From Dorea_D sp963559605 (GTDB lineage Bacteria; Bacillota; Clostridia; Lachnospirales; Lachnospiraceae), in assembly GCA_963559605.1 (NCBI GenBank), contig CAUWLL010000003.1:1-64000 (forward strand): 64,000 bases of DNA, in the 5' to 3' direction. The notes below the pieces were generated by a model. That model worked only from the letters and a program-made list of their open reading frames with translations. It was not told the origin of the DNA and ran no database searches. Each line of letters opens with the position of its first letter. The stretch's first letter is position 1. Of the stretch, positions 1-8,892 are shown one piece after another. A program made the translations under genes and the position numbers.

Positions 1-35
1 GTTACCTGATTGTTTTCAATAATCTTATCTGACAT
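1..35 (-). CDS. 5' end of a gene leaving the window, unidentified
   Basis: On the minus strand an ATG at 35-33 opens a frame reading MSDKIIENNQV that runs off the left edge. A purine-rich ribosome binding site (AGGAAGGGAG) lies about 11 nt upstream, and a second ATG closer to it hits a stop after six codons. Only eleven codons are visible, so no product is named. It would be divergent from typA, with both promoters in the 150-bp gap. Confidence 0.4.
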   Translation of the reverse strand, partial: MSDKIIENNQV

Positions 36-119
36 AATTTGACATTCTCCCTTCCTCTGAATCGTATTTTGAGTCATTACATAGTCTATGAACTTAGCTG
101 CTGTTTTAGAACTAAATAC

Positions 120-147
120 TTGTAAATTTTTTTAAATATGATACACT
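120..147 (+). promoter_or_regulatory. SigA-type promoter of typA
   Basis: A TTGTAA box at 120-125 and a TACACT box at 142-147 are separated by 16 bp. The typA ribosome binding site (AAGGAAGAAG) follows at 175-184 and the ATG is at 189. Confidence 0.55.
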
Positions 148-188
148 AATAAGGCACATTTAATAGGAAAAGAAAAGGAAGAAGTTAT

Positions 189-2015
189 ATGAATACAACA
201 CGTAATGACGTACGAAATATTGCAATCATCGCCCATGTTGACCACGGTAAAACAACATTGGTGGACGAACTTTTAAAACAAAGCGGCGTATTCCGCGAAA
301 ATCAGGAAATAGCAGAACGTGTCATGGACTCCAATGACATTGAACGGGAAAGAGGTATTACGATTCTATCCAAAAACACTGCCGTATATTATAAAGATAC
401 AAAGATCAACATTATTGACACCCCCGGACATGCGGACTTCGGCGGTGAAGTAGAGCGTGTCCTGAAAATGGTAAATGGAGTCATTCTCGTTGTAGATGCA
501 TTCGAAGGCGCTATGCCTCAGACTAAATTTGTGCTGAGAAAAGCATTGGAACTGAATCTTCCGGTCATCGTATGCATTAACAAAATCGACCGTCCGGAGG
601 CAAGACCGGATGCAGTCATAGATGAGGTATTAGAGCTTCTCATGGATCTGGACGCCTCTGACGAACAATTAGACTGCCCGTTTATCTATGCTTCTGCAAA
701 AGCAGGAGTTGCTGTTCTGGATTTGACTGACGAAGAAAAAAATATGCAGCCACTCTTCGAAACCATCTTAGATTACATCCCGGCTCCAGAAGGGGATCCG
801 GAAGCTCCTACACAGGTACTTATCAGCACGATCGACTACAATGAATATGTGGGGCGGATCGGTGTCGGAAAAGTGGATAATGGTACAATTAAAGTCAATC
901 AGGAAATGATCATGGTAAACCACCACGATCCCGACAAACAGAAAAAAGTAAAAATCAGCAAGCTCTATGAGTTCGACGGACTGAACAAAGTAGAAGTAAA
1001 AGAGGCAAGTATCGGTTCTATCGTTGCTGTTTCTGGAATCGCAGACATTGCAATCGGAGATACCTTATGTTCCCCGGAAAACCCGGAAGCAATTCCTTTC
1101 CAGAAGATTTCCGAACCGACCATCTCTATGCAGTTTGTCGTAAACGACAGCCCCTTTGCCGGACAGGAAGGAAAATACGTAACTTCCCGCCATCTCAGGG
1201 AGCGTCTCTTCCGGGAGCTTAACACCGATGTCAGTCTACGGGTAGAGGATACAGAAAATACCGACAGTTTTAAAGTATCCGGAAGAGGTGAACTCCATTT
1301 GTCCGTACTGGTGGAAAATATGCGCCGTGAAGGATATGAATTTGCCGTAAGTAAAGCAGAGGTATTATATAAAAAAGATGAAAACGGAAAACTACTGGAA
1401 CCTATGGAAAACGCTTATATCGATGTCCCGGAAGAATTCACCGGAACGGTTATCGATAAATTAAGCCAGCGGAAGGGAGAACTCCGAAATATGAGCGCTT
1501 CCAATGGCGGTTACACCCGTCTGGAATTTTCCATTCCGTCCAGAGGACTTATCGGTTATCGTGGAGAATTTCTGACTGATACAAAAGGAAATGGTATTAT
1601 GAATACTGCCTTTGACGGATATGCCCCGTACAAAGGGGATATTCAGTACAGAAAACAGGGTTCTCTCATTGCATTTGAGACCGGAGAGTCCGTTACTTAC
1701 GGTCTTTACAGTGCACAGGAACGCGGAGCCCTCTTTATCGGCGCAGGAGAAAAAGTATACTCCGGCATGGTGATTGGTGAAAATGCCAAAACAGACGATA
1801 TTGAGGTAAATGTATGCAAGACAAAACATTTAACCAATACCCGTTCTTCAAGCGCAGACGACGCACTTCGTCTTACCCCGCCCAAGATTTTAAGTCTGGA
1901 ACAGGCGCTGGATTTTATAGATACGGATGAACTATTAGAAGTCACCCCACAATCCCTTCGTATCCGCAAAAAGATTTTAGATCCGAAAATGCGTAAACGA
2001 GGCAACCGCTCTTAA
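189..2015 (+). CDS. typA: Ribosome-associated GTPase TypA/BipA
   Basis: A 608-residue translational GTPase, normal length for TypA/BipA, which binds the 70S ribosome at the EF-G site and supports 50S assembly and stress growth. The G1 motif AHVDHGKT is at residues 15-22, followed by RERGITI (G2), DTPGHADF (G3), NKID (G4) and SAK (G5), then EF-G-like domains II, III and V and the BipA-specific C-terminal region. The start is fixed by AAGGAAGAAG upstream. The next gene begins 11 bp after the stop, so the two are probably co-transcribed. Nothing is missing or broken. Confidence 0.97.
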   Translation: MNTTRNDVRNIAIIAHVDHGKTTLVDELLKQSGVFRENQEIAERVMDSNDIERERGITILSKNTAVYYKDTKINIIDTPGHADFGGEVERVLKMVNGVILVVDAFEGAMPQTKFVLRKALELNLPVIVCINKIDRPEARPDAVIDEVLELLMDLDASDEQLDCPFIYASAKAGVAVLDLTDEEKNMQPLFETILDYIPAPEGDPEAPTQVLISTIDYNEYVGRIGVGKVDNGTIKVNQEMIMVNHHDPDKQKKVKISKLYEFDGLNKVEVKEASIGSIVAVSGIADIAIGDTLCSPENPEAIPFQKISEPTISMQFVVNDSPFAGQEGKYVTSRHLRERLFRELNTDVSLRVEDTENTDSFKVSGRGELHLSVLVENMRREGYEFAVSKAEVLYKKDENGKLLEPMENAYIDVPEEFTGTVIDKLSQRKGELRNMSASNGGYTRLEFSIPSRGLIGYRGEFLTDTKGNGIMNTAFDGYAPYKGDIQYRKQGSLIAFETGESVTYGLYSAQERGALFIGAGEKVYSGMVIGENAKTDDIEVNVCKTKHLTNTRSSSADDALRLTPPKILSLEQALDFIDTDELLEVTPQSLRIRKKILDPKMRKRGNRS

Positions 2016-2026
2016 AGGAGAAATTT

Positions 2027-2641
2027 ATGAGACCAATTATCGCAAACCTTTTAAAGAAACTGACAGAGCTTCTGGAGTTTGTTATTGCACTGATGCTTGC
2101 TATCGGAATCATCTTACTCTGTTTCCGTCTGGCATCCTCTCTGATCCATATTCCAAACCTTGAGACATGGCCAAACTATGACGACCTTCTGGAAATGTGT
2201 TTCAACCTCATTATCGGCGTTGAGCTGATCCGCATGGTTTATTACCACACGCCGAATACTGTATTTGAAGTGCTGATCTTTGCCATTGCCCGACAGATCA
2301 TTATTGAACATTCTTCTATCTGGGGCAGCCTGATCGGCGTATGCGCCATCGCTGTGTTATTTGCCACAAGAAAATTTTTGTTCTGCGAATTTGATATACC
2401 AAGCGAGATAGTCTTGCGTGCTACCACAAAAGTAAAAGTAGCAAACAAACTGCTGGATCTTCATATTCCTTATGAAGATGACGACACACTAAAAGATGTT
2501 TTGATAAAAAAACTGGAAGAAGAAGAGATGGAACAAGGCGTAGGCGCCTGTTCTTACTTCTCTTCTGAGTGCGGTCTCAGAGTTGCCAAAATGCATAATG
2601 GAAAAATTTCCAGAATTGAAGTAATACGTGCTATACATTAG
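2027..2641 (+). CDS. PsiE-like integral membrane protein
   Basis: A 204-residue protein with three or four hydrophobic segments in roughly the first 120 residues (for example around 15-40, 60-75 and 80-115), then a soluble C-terminal half rich in Glu and Lys. The membrane part resembles the phosphate-starvation-inducible PsiE family; the function in Firmicutes is not established. It starts 11 bp after typA with its own site (AAAGGAG), so it is likely the second gene of a typA operon. The soluble domain, ending in a short IEVIRAIH tail, was not recognised. Confidence 0.7.
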   Translation: MRPIIANLLKKLTELLEFVIALMLAIGIILLCFRLASSLIHIPNLETWPNYDDLLEMCFNLIIGVELIRMVYYHTPNTVFEVLIFAIARQIIIEHSSIWGSLIGVCAIAVLFATRKFLFCEFDIPSEIVLRATTKVKVANKLLDLHIPYEDDDTLKDVLIKKLEEEEMEQGVGACSYFSSECGLRVAKMHNGKISRIEVIRAIH

Positions 2642-2740
2642 ACTCCAAACGTGATATACTACATATATCAGATATATTTTTATTTCGACATTAGTTGTCT
2701 GACTTTAGTATCTGAAATTATGTGAAAAGGAGTTGACATC

Positions 2741-3277
2741 ATGAAGTATATCATTATCGGAAAGAACATCGAAGTAACGGAAGGCTTAAAAACAGCCGTA
2801 GAAAGCAAGTTAGGAAAATTAGAAAGGTACTTTACTCCAGACACGGAAATCCACGTAACTCTGAGTGTGCAGAAAGAGCACCAGAAAATTGAAGTAACCA
2901 TCCCTGTAAAAGGCAACATTATCCGTTCCGAGCAGGTAAGCGACGACATGTATGTATCTATTGATCTAGTAGAGGAAGTTATTGAACGTCAGCTTCGCAA
3001 ATATAAGAATAAACTGATCGCAAGACATCAAGAAGGCGGCAATTTCAAACAAGAATTTTTTGACAGCGCAGATAAGAACGAATCTGATGATGAGATTAAG
3101 ATTGTCCGTACCAAAAAATTCGGCATTAAGCCAATGTATCCAGAAGATGCCTGTGTACAGATGGAACTTTTGGGACACGACTTTTTCGTATTCTTCAATG
3201 CTGAGACAGAAGAAGTCAATGTTGTTTACAAGAGAAAGAACGGCTCTTTCGGACTGATCGAACCGGAATTTAATTAA
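2741..3277 (+). CDS. hpf: Ribosome hibernation promoting factor, long form
   Basis: A 178-residue protein of the long HPF type. The N-terminal ~100 residues (MKYIIIGKNIEVTEGLK onward) form the YfiA-like domain that blocks the decoding centre. After a charged linker, the C-terminal ~55 residues (from VRTKKFGIKPM to GLIEPEFN) match the domain that dimerises two 70S ribosomes into 100S particles in Firmicutes. An AAGGAG site lies about 12 nt before the ATG. The gene ends at a strong bidirectional terminator. Confidence 0.96.
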   Translation: MKYIIIGKNIEVTEGLKTAVESKLGKLERYFTPDTEIHVTLSVQKEHQKIEVTIPVKGNIIRSEQVSDDMYVSIDLVEEVIERQLRKYKNKLIARHQEGGNFKQEFFDSADKNESDDEIKIVRTKKFGIKPMYPEDACVQMELLGHDFFVFFNAETEEVNVVYKRKNGSFGLIEPEFN

Positions 3278-3370
3278 GATTACAGCGTCAAAAAGTCTGC
3301 CCCCATTGAGCTTGCATAAAAAAGGGCGGATGACTTTAGGACAAGCCCCAATATAAGTATAAAAAGTAAC

Positions 3371-3412
3371 AAAAAACTTCAACAAGTAAAACCACTTGTT
3401 GAAGTTTTTTTC
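3371..3412. terminator. Bidirectional terminator between hpf and yigZ
   Basis: A 17-bp near-perfect stem (3371-3387 with 3394-3410, loop AAAACC) has A-run and T-run flanks, so it can end transcription in both directions for the convergent genes. It touches the last bases of the yigZ-family gene. Confidence 0.9.
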
Positions 3413-4061
3413 ACAATAGAATGACTTCGCCGTCCACCTCTCCAAACCAGCACTCCTCTTCCACTTGAAGTTCTGCTTTCCCGGCAGTTCCTTCTGTAAT
3501 ATCTGCCTGTATCTGTTCCAGCATACCTGATGGGATCAAGGCATGTAAAATAACTATATCCGTGTACTCGGAATCTAAAATCTGTATTTTGTTCTCTCCG
3601 AGTATATACTGGATTTTTCCAAGACCTGTATAATCCGTTGTGATCTTTAGTTTAATCCCCAGAATTTTGGTTATAATCTTAGAAGCTGCAAGACCTGCCT
3701 GTGCCGCCGAAGAATATGCCCGCACCAGTCCTCCCGTACCTAACAGTGTACCGCCGAAATATCTGGTCACCACTACTGCTACATTGTGAAGTTCTGCCCC
3801 CAGAATTACATCCAGCATCGGTTTCCCGGCAGTTCCCCCCGGCTCTCCGTCATCACTAAACCTTAGAAGTTCCCGATTTTCTCCTATAACGTAGGCAAAA
3901 CAATTATGCGTGGCGTTCCAATATTTTTTCTTCATAGACTCAATAAACTCTACTGCCTCTTCCTCTGTTTTCACAGATGCCACCGTTGCGATAAACCGGG
4001 ATTTTTTTTCCACGATCTCGGACTCTCCGCCCTCGTAAATAATTTTATATTGCGTCACCAT
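3411..4061 (-). CDS. YigZ/IMPACT (UPF0029) family protein
   Basis: A 216-residue protein of the YigZ/IMPACT family, whose exact role is unsettled (links to translation regulation in eukaryotic IMPACT). The N-terminal UPF0029 domain carries KKSRFIATV and the conserved block FSDDGEPGGTAGKPML followed by VVVTRYFGGTLLGTGGLVRAYSSA; the C-terminal ~60 residues are the DUF1949-like domain. The second in-frame ATG at 4061 is chosen over one at 4085 because an AGGGTGAGG site lies just upstream of it and the resulting length fits the family. Single gene, convergent with hpf. Confidence 0.92.
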   Translation of the reverse strand: MVTQYKIIYEGGESEIVEKKSRFIATVASVKTEEEAVEFIESMKKKYWNATHNCFAYVIGENRELLRFSDDGEPGGTAGKPMLDVILGAELHNVAVVVTRYFGGTLLGTGGLVRAYSSAAQAGLAASKIITKILGIKLKITTDYTGLGKIQYILGENKIQILDSEYTDIVILHALIPSGMLEQIQADITEGTAGKAELQVEEECWFGEVDGEVILL

Positions 4062-4212
4062 ATCCTCACCCTTTTCTGTCAGCATACATAACTGTCCGTT
4101 CCGACAACTTTCTTTCCAAACGGAGCAGTTATATATATAATAACGAATTTCTTAAGAATTTCATAGCAAAATATGAACTTTTCAATTTTGTCTTTATTTC
4201 AAAACAGTTCTT

Positions 4213-4221
4213 TGGTATAAT
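4213..4221 (+). promoter_or_regulatory. Extended -10 promoter of the PBP gene
   Basis: TGG followed by a perfect TATAAT at 4216-4221 forms an extended -10 element. No good -35 box is seen at 17 bp; a TTGTCT at 4188 is too far. AAGGAGG precedes the ATG at 4249. Confidence 0.6.
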
Positions 4222-4248
4222 GACTGGGTATGAAGGAGGCTTAGACTC

Positions 4249-6903
4249 ATGAATTATGGTAAAAAACATGCTTCTAAAAAGCAGAAAAAAATAACATCTA
4301 AATCTACCATGCAGGGGAGACGCGTCGGTGTACGTCTCTTCAAAGCATTTTTGCTCTCGCTGGTATTGATTGCAGTCGTAGGCGTTGCCGGCGGCGGTCT
4401 GCTTGTCAAACGGATCATTGACAATGCCCCGGACGTTACTCCTGCAGATGTTAAGCCGAAAGGATTTACAACTTTTGTATATGCAGACGACGGTACAACC
4501 GAATTAGAACGTTTTGTTGCTTCCGGTTCCAACCGAATCTATAAAACGCTCGATGAAATACCGAAGGATCTCGGAAACGCATTCGTAGCTATTGAGGACG
4601 AGCGTTTCTACGAACATAATGGTATCGACTTACAGGGTATTATCCGTGCCGGTATCTCTACCCTCTCCGGAGACGAACAGGGAGCCAGTACCTTAACACA
4701 ACAGTTGATCAAAAACAACGTCTTTCCGAACTTTGTAAATGAAGAAACGTTTTTTGATAAACTACAACGAAAATTCCAGGAGCAGTATCTTGCAATTGAA
4801 ATCGAAAAACAGATGAGTAAGGAAGAGATTCTGGAAAGTTACATGAATACCATTAACTTAGGACAGAACTGTCTCGGCGTACAGTCCGCTGCCAAACGGT
4901 ATTTCGGCAAAGACGTATCTGAACTGACACTGTCTGAAAGTGCATGTATCGCGGCGATCACGCAGAATCCGTCCGGCTACAATCCTGTGACTAATCCTAA
5001 GGATAATGCAAAAAGACGCGCCAGTGTGCTAAAAAATATGTTAAGCCAGGGATATATTAAGAAAGCAGAATATAACAAAGCCCTGAAAGATAATCTGTAT
5101 GATCGTATCCAGAAAGTCAATAAAAAAGCAGAGGATAAAAAACCTACTTCTTATTTTATCGACGCCCTTTCCGATCAGGTTATGCAGGATTTACAGAATC
5201 AGCTCGGTTACACAGAAGCACAGGCCTATAACGCATTGTACAGTGGTGGTTTAACCATTTATTCCACGCAGAATAAAGCAATGCAGAAAATCTGTGATTC
5301 TGAGATGAATAAGGATGAAAACTATCCTTATCTGAAAGAATGGGGACTAGACTACGCACTGACTGTTACACGAGCAGACGGTACTGTAGAAAACTACGGC
5401 TCCGGTCATATTAAAAAATACGCCAAAGAAGAACACGGCAAGGAACAGGGACTTCTCTATTCCAGCAAGGCCGACGCAAAATCCATGATTAAGAAATGGA
5501 AAAAAACCATTGCCAAAAAGGGCGATACTTATGACGAAGTAATCAACATCACCCCACAGCCTCAGGCATCTGTAACTATTATGGATCAGAAAACCGGAGA
5601 GGTAAAAGCCATGGTCGGCGGTCGCGGCAAAAAGAGTACCAGCCTAAGTTTGAACCGTGCATACAGAGGTTCTAAACGACAACCGGGTTCTACCTTTAAG
5701 ATTCTGGCAGCTTATGCCCCTGCGTTGGACGCATGCGGAAAGTCTCTTTCCACTATTGTAAAAGATGAACCTTACAAATATAAAAGCGGTAAAAATGTTC
5801 GAAATGCCAGCAGTTCTTATAAAGGAAACGTAACCTACCGGCAGGCTATCGCAAGCTCCATCAATGTATGTGCCGTTAAAGTAAGCAATGAAATCTCTCA
5901 GGAGCTTGGATTTGAGTATTGTGAAAAGCTGGGAATCAGCACACTGGTAAAAGAGAAAAAAACCAAAGACGGTATTTTCAGTGACATTAATGAAACTTTA
6001 GCCCTTGGAGGTCTGACAGACGGTGTATACAACTACGAGTTATGCTCTGCTTTTGCCACGATCGCCAACGGCGGAGAATACAATTCTCCTACATTCTACA
6101 CAAAGATCGTAGATCATGACGGTAACGTACTGTTAGAGAATCCGGGCGAATCCCACCGTGCATTAAAAGAAGGGACAGCTTCTCTTCTTACAAGTGCTAT
6201 GGAAACTGTTGTTACAAGCGGTACCGGTCGTTCCTGTCAGCTTAGCAACATGCCGGTTGCAGGTAAGACAGGTACTACAACTTCCAACAAAGACTTATGG
6301 TTTTGTGGATACACTCCATACTATACGTGTGCGGTGTGGGGCGGATATGATGACAACAAAGAGTGTAACTCTGATACAAGTTTCCGTTTCCGTCTATGGA
6401 GAGGAATCATGAGCCGTATCCACGAAGATATGGAATATATGGAATTTGACACGGATCAGGGACTGGAAAAGAGAACTGTCTGTACACTCAGCGGTAAACT
6501 TGCCGTTGCAGGAAAATGTCCGGCAAAATCTGAACTCTTTGCAGAAGGCACAGCACCGACCGAGGTATGCAGCGGACATGCAGATTATGTCGATCCGAAC
6601 AAGCAAAAGGATAAAGACAAAGAGGATGACGAGGACAAAGAGGACAAAGACGATAAAGACGACAAAGACGATAAAGACGACAAAAACGATAAAGACGACA
6701 AAGACGACAAAGACGACAAAGACGACAAAGACGATCAGAAACCTCAAGAACAAAAACCTCAAGAACAAAAGCCTCAGGAACAGAAACCTCAGGAACAGAA
6801 ACCTCAGGAACAAAAACCTCAGGAACAAAAGCCTCAGGAACAGAAACCTCAAGAGCAAAAGCCTCAGGAGCCGAATCCTCAGGAACAAAAGCCTCAGCAA
6901 TAA
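4249..6903 (+). CDS. Class A penicillin-binding protein with low-complexity tail
   Basis: An 884-residue bifunctional peptidoglycan synthase (PBP1A type). One membrane anchor lies at about residues 32-53. The GT51 glycosyltransferase domain shows EDERFYEHNGID (about 115) and QGASTLTQQLIKN (about 143). The transpeptidase domain has the SxxK box in PGSTFK (about 479), SSIN as the SxN motif (about 536), and KTGTT (about 672). From about residue 785 the protein turns into an Asp/Lys run and then ten Gln/Glu/Lys/Pro pentapeptides, probably a charged extracellular wall-contacting tail. It is monocistronic: extended -10 promoter before, terminator after. A pbpF/ponA-like name would be a guess. Confidence 0.95.
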   Translation: MNYGKKHASKKQKKITSKSTMQGRRVGVRLFKAFLLSLVLIAVVGVAGGGLLVKRIIDNAPDVTPADVKPKGFTTFVYADDGTTELERFVASGSNRIYKTLDEIPKDLGNAFVAIEDERFYEHNGIDLQGIIRAGISTLSGDEQGASTLTQQLIKNNVFPNFVNEETFFDKLQRKFQEQYLAIEIEKQMSKEEILESYMNTINLGQNCLGVQSAAKRYFGKDVSELTLSESACIAAITQNPSGYNPVTNPKDNAKRRASVLKNMLSQGYIKKAEYNKALKDNLYDRIQKVNKKAEDKKPTSYFIDALSDQVMQDLQNQLGYTEAQAYNALYSGGLTIYSTQNKAMQKICDSEMNKDENYPYLKEWGLDYALTVTRADGTVENYGSGHIKKYAKEEHGKEQGLLYSSKADAKSMIKKWKKTIAKKGDTYDEVINITPQPQASVTIMDQKTGEVKAMVGGRGKKSTSLSLNRAYRGSKRQPGSTFKILAAYAPALDACGKSLSTIVKDEPYKYKSGKNVRNASSSYKGNVTYRQAIASSINVCAVKVSNEISQELGFEYCEKLGISTLVKEKKTKDGIFSDINETLALGGLTDGVYNYELCSAFATIANGGEYNSPTFYTKIVDHDGNVLLENPGESHRALKEGTASLLTSAMETVVTSGTGRSCQLSNMPVAGKTGTTTSNKDLWFCGYTPYYTCAVWGGYDDNKECNSDTSFRFRLWRGIMSRIHEDMEYMEFDTDQGLEKRTVCTLSGKLAVAGKCPAKSELFAEGTAPTEVCSGHADYVDPNKQKDKDKEDDEDKEDKDDKDDKDDKDDKNDKDDKDDKDDKDDKDDQKPQEQKPQEQKPQEQKPQEQKPQEQKPQEQKPQEQKPQEQKPQEPNPQEQKPQQ
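6604..6900 (+). repeat. In-frame repeats encoding the PBP tail
   Basis: 6604-6738 is an imperfect triplet/hexamer repeat coding Asp-Lys-Asp runs. 6745-6894 is a 15-bp repeat coding the pentapeptide QEQKP, ten units with one QEPNP variant and a closing QQ. Such tracts vary in copy number by slippage. They also create long hydrophobic or basic frames on the other phases that are not genes. Confidence 0.9.
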
Positions 6904-6924
6904 AATCAAAAATCAAGCACTATC

Positions 6925-6955
6925 AAAAGCATCTGCGCACTTGCAGATGCTTTTT
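6925..6955 (+). terminator. Terminator after the PBP gene
   Basis: AAAAGCATCTGC pairs with GCAGATGCTTTT around a 6-nt loop, followed by TTTTT. Confidence 0.9.
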
Positions 6956-7006
6956 AGTCATTATAAACAAATTATAAACAAATCTCAACTAATTCCTCCA
7001 GATATA

Positions 7007-7035
7007 TAGACAACATGATTATCTTATGCTATACT
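7007..7035 (+). promoter_or_regulatory. Promoter of the BIG2-type secreted protein
   Basis: TAGACA at 7007-7012, a 17-bp spacer, and TATACT at 7030-7035 preceded by TGC (extended -10). Confidence 0.7.
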
Positions 7036-7074
7036 TTAAACATCAAAATATTTATGAAAAAGGAGATGAGGAAC

Positions 7075-7839
7075 ATGAAAAAAATAAAACATTTATTTAT
7101 TGTATTTATGGTAGTAGTCTTTGCCTCTACGGGCTTCGGAAGTATTACGGCAAATGCTTATGATGATGATGTCAGACCAACGAAAGTCAGAATCAAATCA
7201 TCCTATCGAATTATGCAGGGCAAATACTTCAAGTTAAGAGCAAAGATGTATCCTCGTTACGCAGATGACGACGATGTTAGATGGGAAATTATCTCCGGCA
7301 AAAAATACGTTCGTTTTGCCGATGATGATCGTAGTGATGACAGTATGGAATTTAAGGCTGTTCGTCCCGGAAAAGCAAAAGTCCGCTGTTATGTAAGAGG
7401 AAAAAACAAGAAAAAATACGGTGATATTGTTACGGTAACTGTAAAGAAAAGAAAACCAAGCTATACTCTTTCCCGTGTTGGTCGAAGCACGAAAGTAATC
7501 GAAGTTGGTGACGATTTTGATCTGCAAGTAAAAAAAGGACATTCTCTCAGCGACAGACAGTTAAAATGGAAGATTTCCAATAGTTCTATCGTTCGTTTTG
7601 ACAGCAGAAGACGTACCGGTAATGACATCGAATTCCAGGCTATAAGACCGGGTACTACTAAAATCACATGCTATACTAGTAATTCAAAAGCAAAAACCAA
7701 AAAGGTTACTTATACGATCAAAGTAGTTCGAGATAATTATGATGATGATTACTATGATGATTACTATGATGATGACTATGACTATGACTATGATTATGAC
7801 GACTACGATCATGATTATGACGATTACTATGATGATTAA
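7075..7839 (+). CDS. Secreted protein with two BIG2-like Ig domains and Asp/Tyr tail
   Basis: A 254-residue exported protein. The start at 7075 is chosen because AGGAGATGAGG lies just before it and it opens a classic signal peptide (MKKIKH, hydrophobic core, cleavage near ANAYD). Two Ig-like repeats follow (about residues 30-120 and 125-215); each ends with a V/IRPGKAKV-type strand as in bacterial Ig-like group 2 domains. The last ~35 residues are almost only Asp and Tyr. No LPXTG or transmembrane anchor is seen, so it is probably released or held by the acidic tail. The function is unknown. Monocistronic between two terminators. Confidence 0.75.
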   Translation: MKKIKHLFIVFMVVVFASTGFGSITANAYDDDVRPTKVRIKSSYRIMQGKYFKLRAKMYPRYADDDDVRWEIISGKKYVRFADDDRSDDSMEFKAVRPGKAKVRCYVRGKNKKKYGDIVTVTVKKRKPSYTLSRVGRSTKVIEVGDDFDLQVKKGHSLSDRQLKWKISNSSIVRFDSRRRTGNDIEFQAIRPGTTKITCYTSNSKAKTKKVTYTIKVVRDNYDDDYYDDYYDDDYDYDYDYDDYDHDYDDYYDD

Positions 7840-7857
7840 AAATATTTTATAAGTCAG

Positions 7858-7908
7858 AAAAACCTCCAACTAACGTGTATACTACACTTAGTTTGGAGGT
7901 TTTCTATT
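7858..7908. terminator. Bidirectional terminator between the BIG2 gene and glk
   Basis: AAAAACCTCCAAC at 7858-7870 pairs with GTTTGGAGGTTTT at 7891-7903, flanked by A and T runs. The genes on either side are convergent. Confidence 0.85.
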
Positions 7909-7935
7909 CTTTATTCTATATTTTATCTGTTGTTT

Positions 7936-8880
7936 TTAATCAAACTGTCCCATTATCAATTTTGCTGCTCCGCAGATTCCGGCATCATTTCCAAGAACCG
8001 CAATAATAAATTCTGTTCCCTCATTTGCAAAAAATGCTTTCTCCAGAAAGTATTTCTTAATATACTGTAAGATGATCGGTCCCGCCTTGGAAACACCGCC
8101 TCCGATTACGATAACAGCCGGATCTACAATTGCAGCCACATCAGCCAAGGCATATCCAAGATAGGCTCCAAACTCTTCTACAATATCTTCTGCTACTTTA
8201 TCCCCTTCTTTCAGGGCATCAAATACATCTTTTGCTGTCACTTTCTGCTTATCGCGAAGAAGACTCCAGTCATTGTTTCTGGCAAGACGGATTCTTGCCA
8301 GTCTGGCAATACCGCTGGCCGAAGCATACTGTTCCAGGCACCCTTTCTTTCCACATCCACATTTATCCGGTTCCTGTCTGTTAGCGAGAATATGACCAAT
8401 CTCTCCCCCTGCACCATTCTTTCCTACAAGAGGACGTCCGTCGATAATAACTCCTCCGCCGACTCCTGTACCAAGGGTAATCATAACCATATTCTTCTGC
8501 CCGTGACCGGAGCCAAGCCACATCTCACCAAGAGCTGCCATGTTAGCGTCATTTCCGACTGCCACCGGGTATCCGGTAAGCTCCTCCAATTCACGTTTTA
8601 CTTCCTTATATCCCCATCCAAGGTTCGCCGTATGCTTCACCACACCTTCACTGTCTACTGGTGCAGGAACTCCCACGCCTACGCCGAGAATATGCTCTTT
8701 TTCTATCTTCTGTTCTGCACACTTCTCTTCAATGGATTTTGCAACATCCGGAAGGATCGCCACTCCTTCATTTTCTGTCCGTGTCACAATTTCCCATTTC
8801 TCAAGAATTGTTCCGTCCGTTTGAAAAATTCCCATCTTCACAGTTGTCCCGCCAATGTCTACCCCAATACAATACTTCAT
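7936..8880 (-). CDS. glk: ROK-family glucokinase
   Basis: A 314-residue sugar kinase that phosphorylates glucose to glucose-6-phosphate using ATP. The phosphate-binding motif DIGGTTVKMG is at the N-terminus; the ROK zinc site CGCGKKGCLEQ and the following ASASGIARLA helix are in the middle; VIGGGVSKAG is near the C-terminus. The second of two adjacent ATG codons (8880) gives the better spacing to AGGAG. The gene lies 10 bp after hprK, so it is the last gene of a uvrC-hprK-glk series and ties free-sugar phosphorylation to catabolite control. Confidence 0.93.
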   Translation of the reverse strand: MKYCIGVDIGGTTVKMGIFQTDGTILEKWEIVTRTENEGVAILPDVAKSIEEKCAEQKIEKEHILGVGVGVPAPVDSEGVVKHTANLGWGYKEVKRELEELTGYPVAVGNDANMAALGEMWLGSGHGQKNMVMITLGTGVGGGVIIDGRPLVGKNGAGGEIGHILANRQEPDKCGCGKKGCLEQYASASGIARLARIRLARNNDWSLLRDKQKVTAKDVFDALKEGDKVAEDIVEEFGAYLGYALADVAAIVDPAVIVIGGGVSKAGPIILQYIKKYFLEKAFFANEGTEFIIAVLGNDAGICGAAKLIMGQFD

Positions 8881-8892
8881 CATAATTCTCCT

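Noticed and set aside
6604..6900. Possible CRISPR array because of regular short repeats
   Set aside because: The units are contiguous 15-bp coding repeats with no spacers.
6394..7009. Several frames on both strands across the PBP tail, some very hydrophobic, some Lys/Asn/Arg-rich
   Set aside because: They are translations of the 15-bp and Asp/Lys repeats in other phases.
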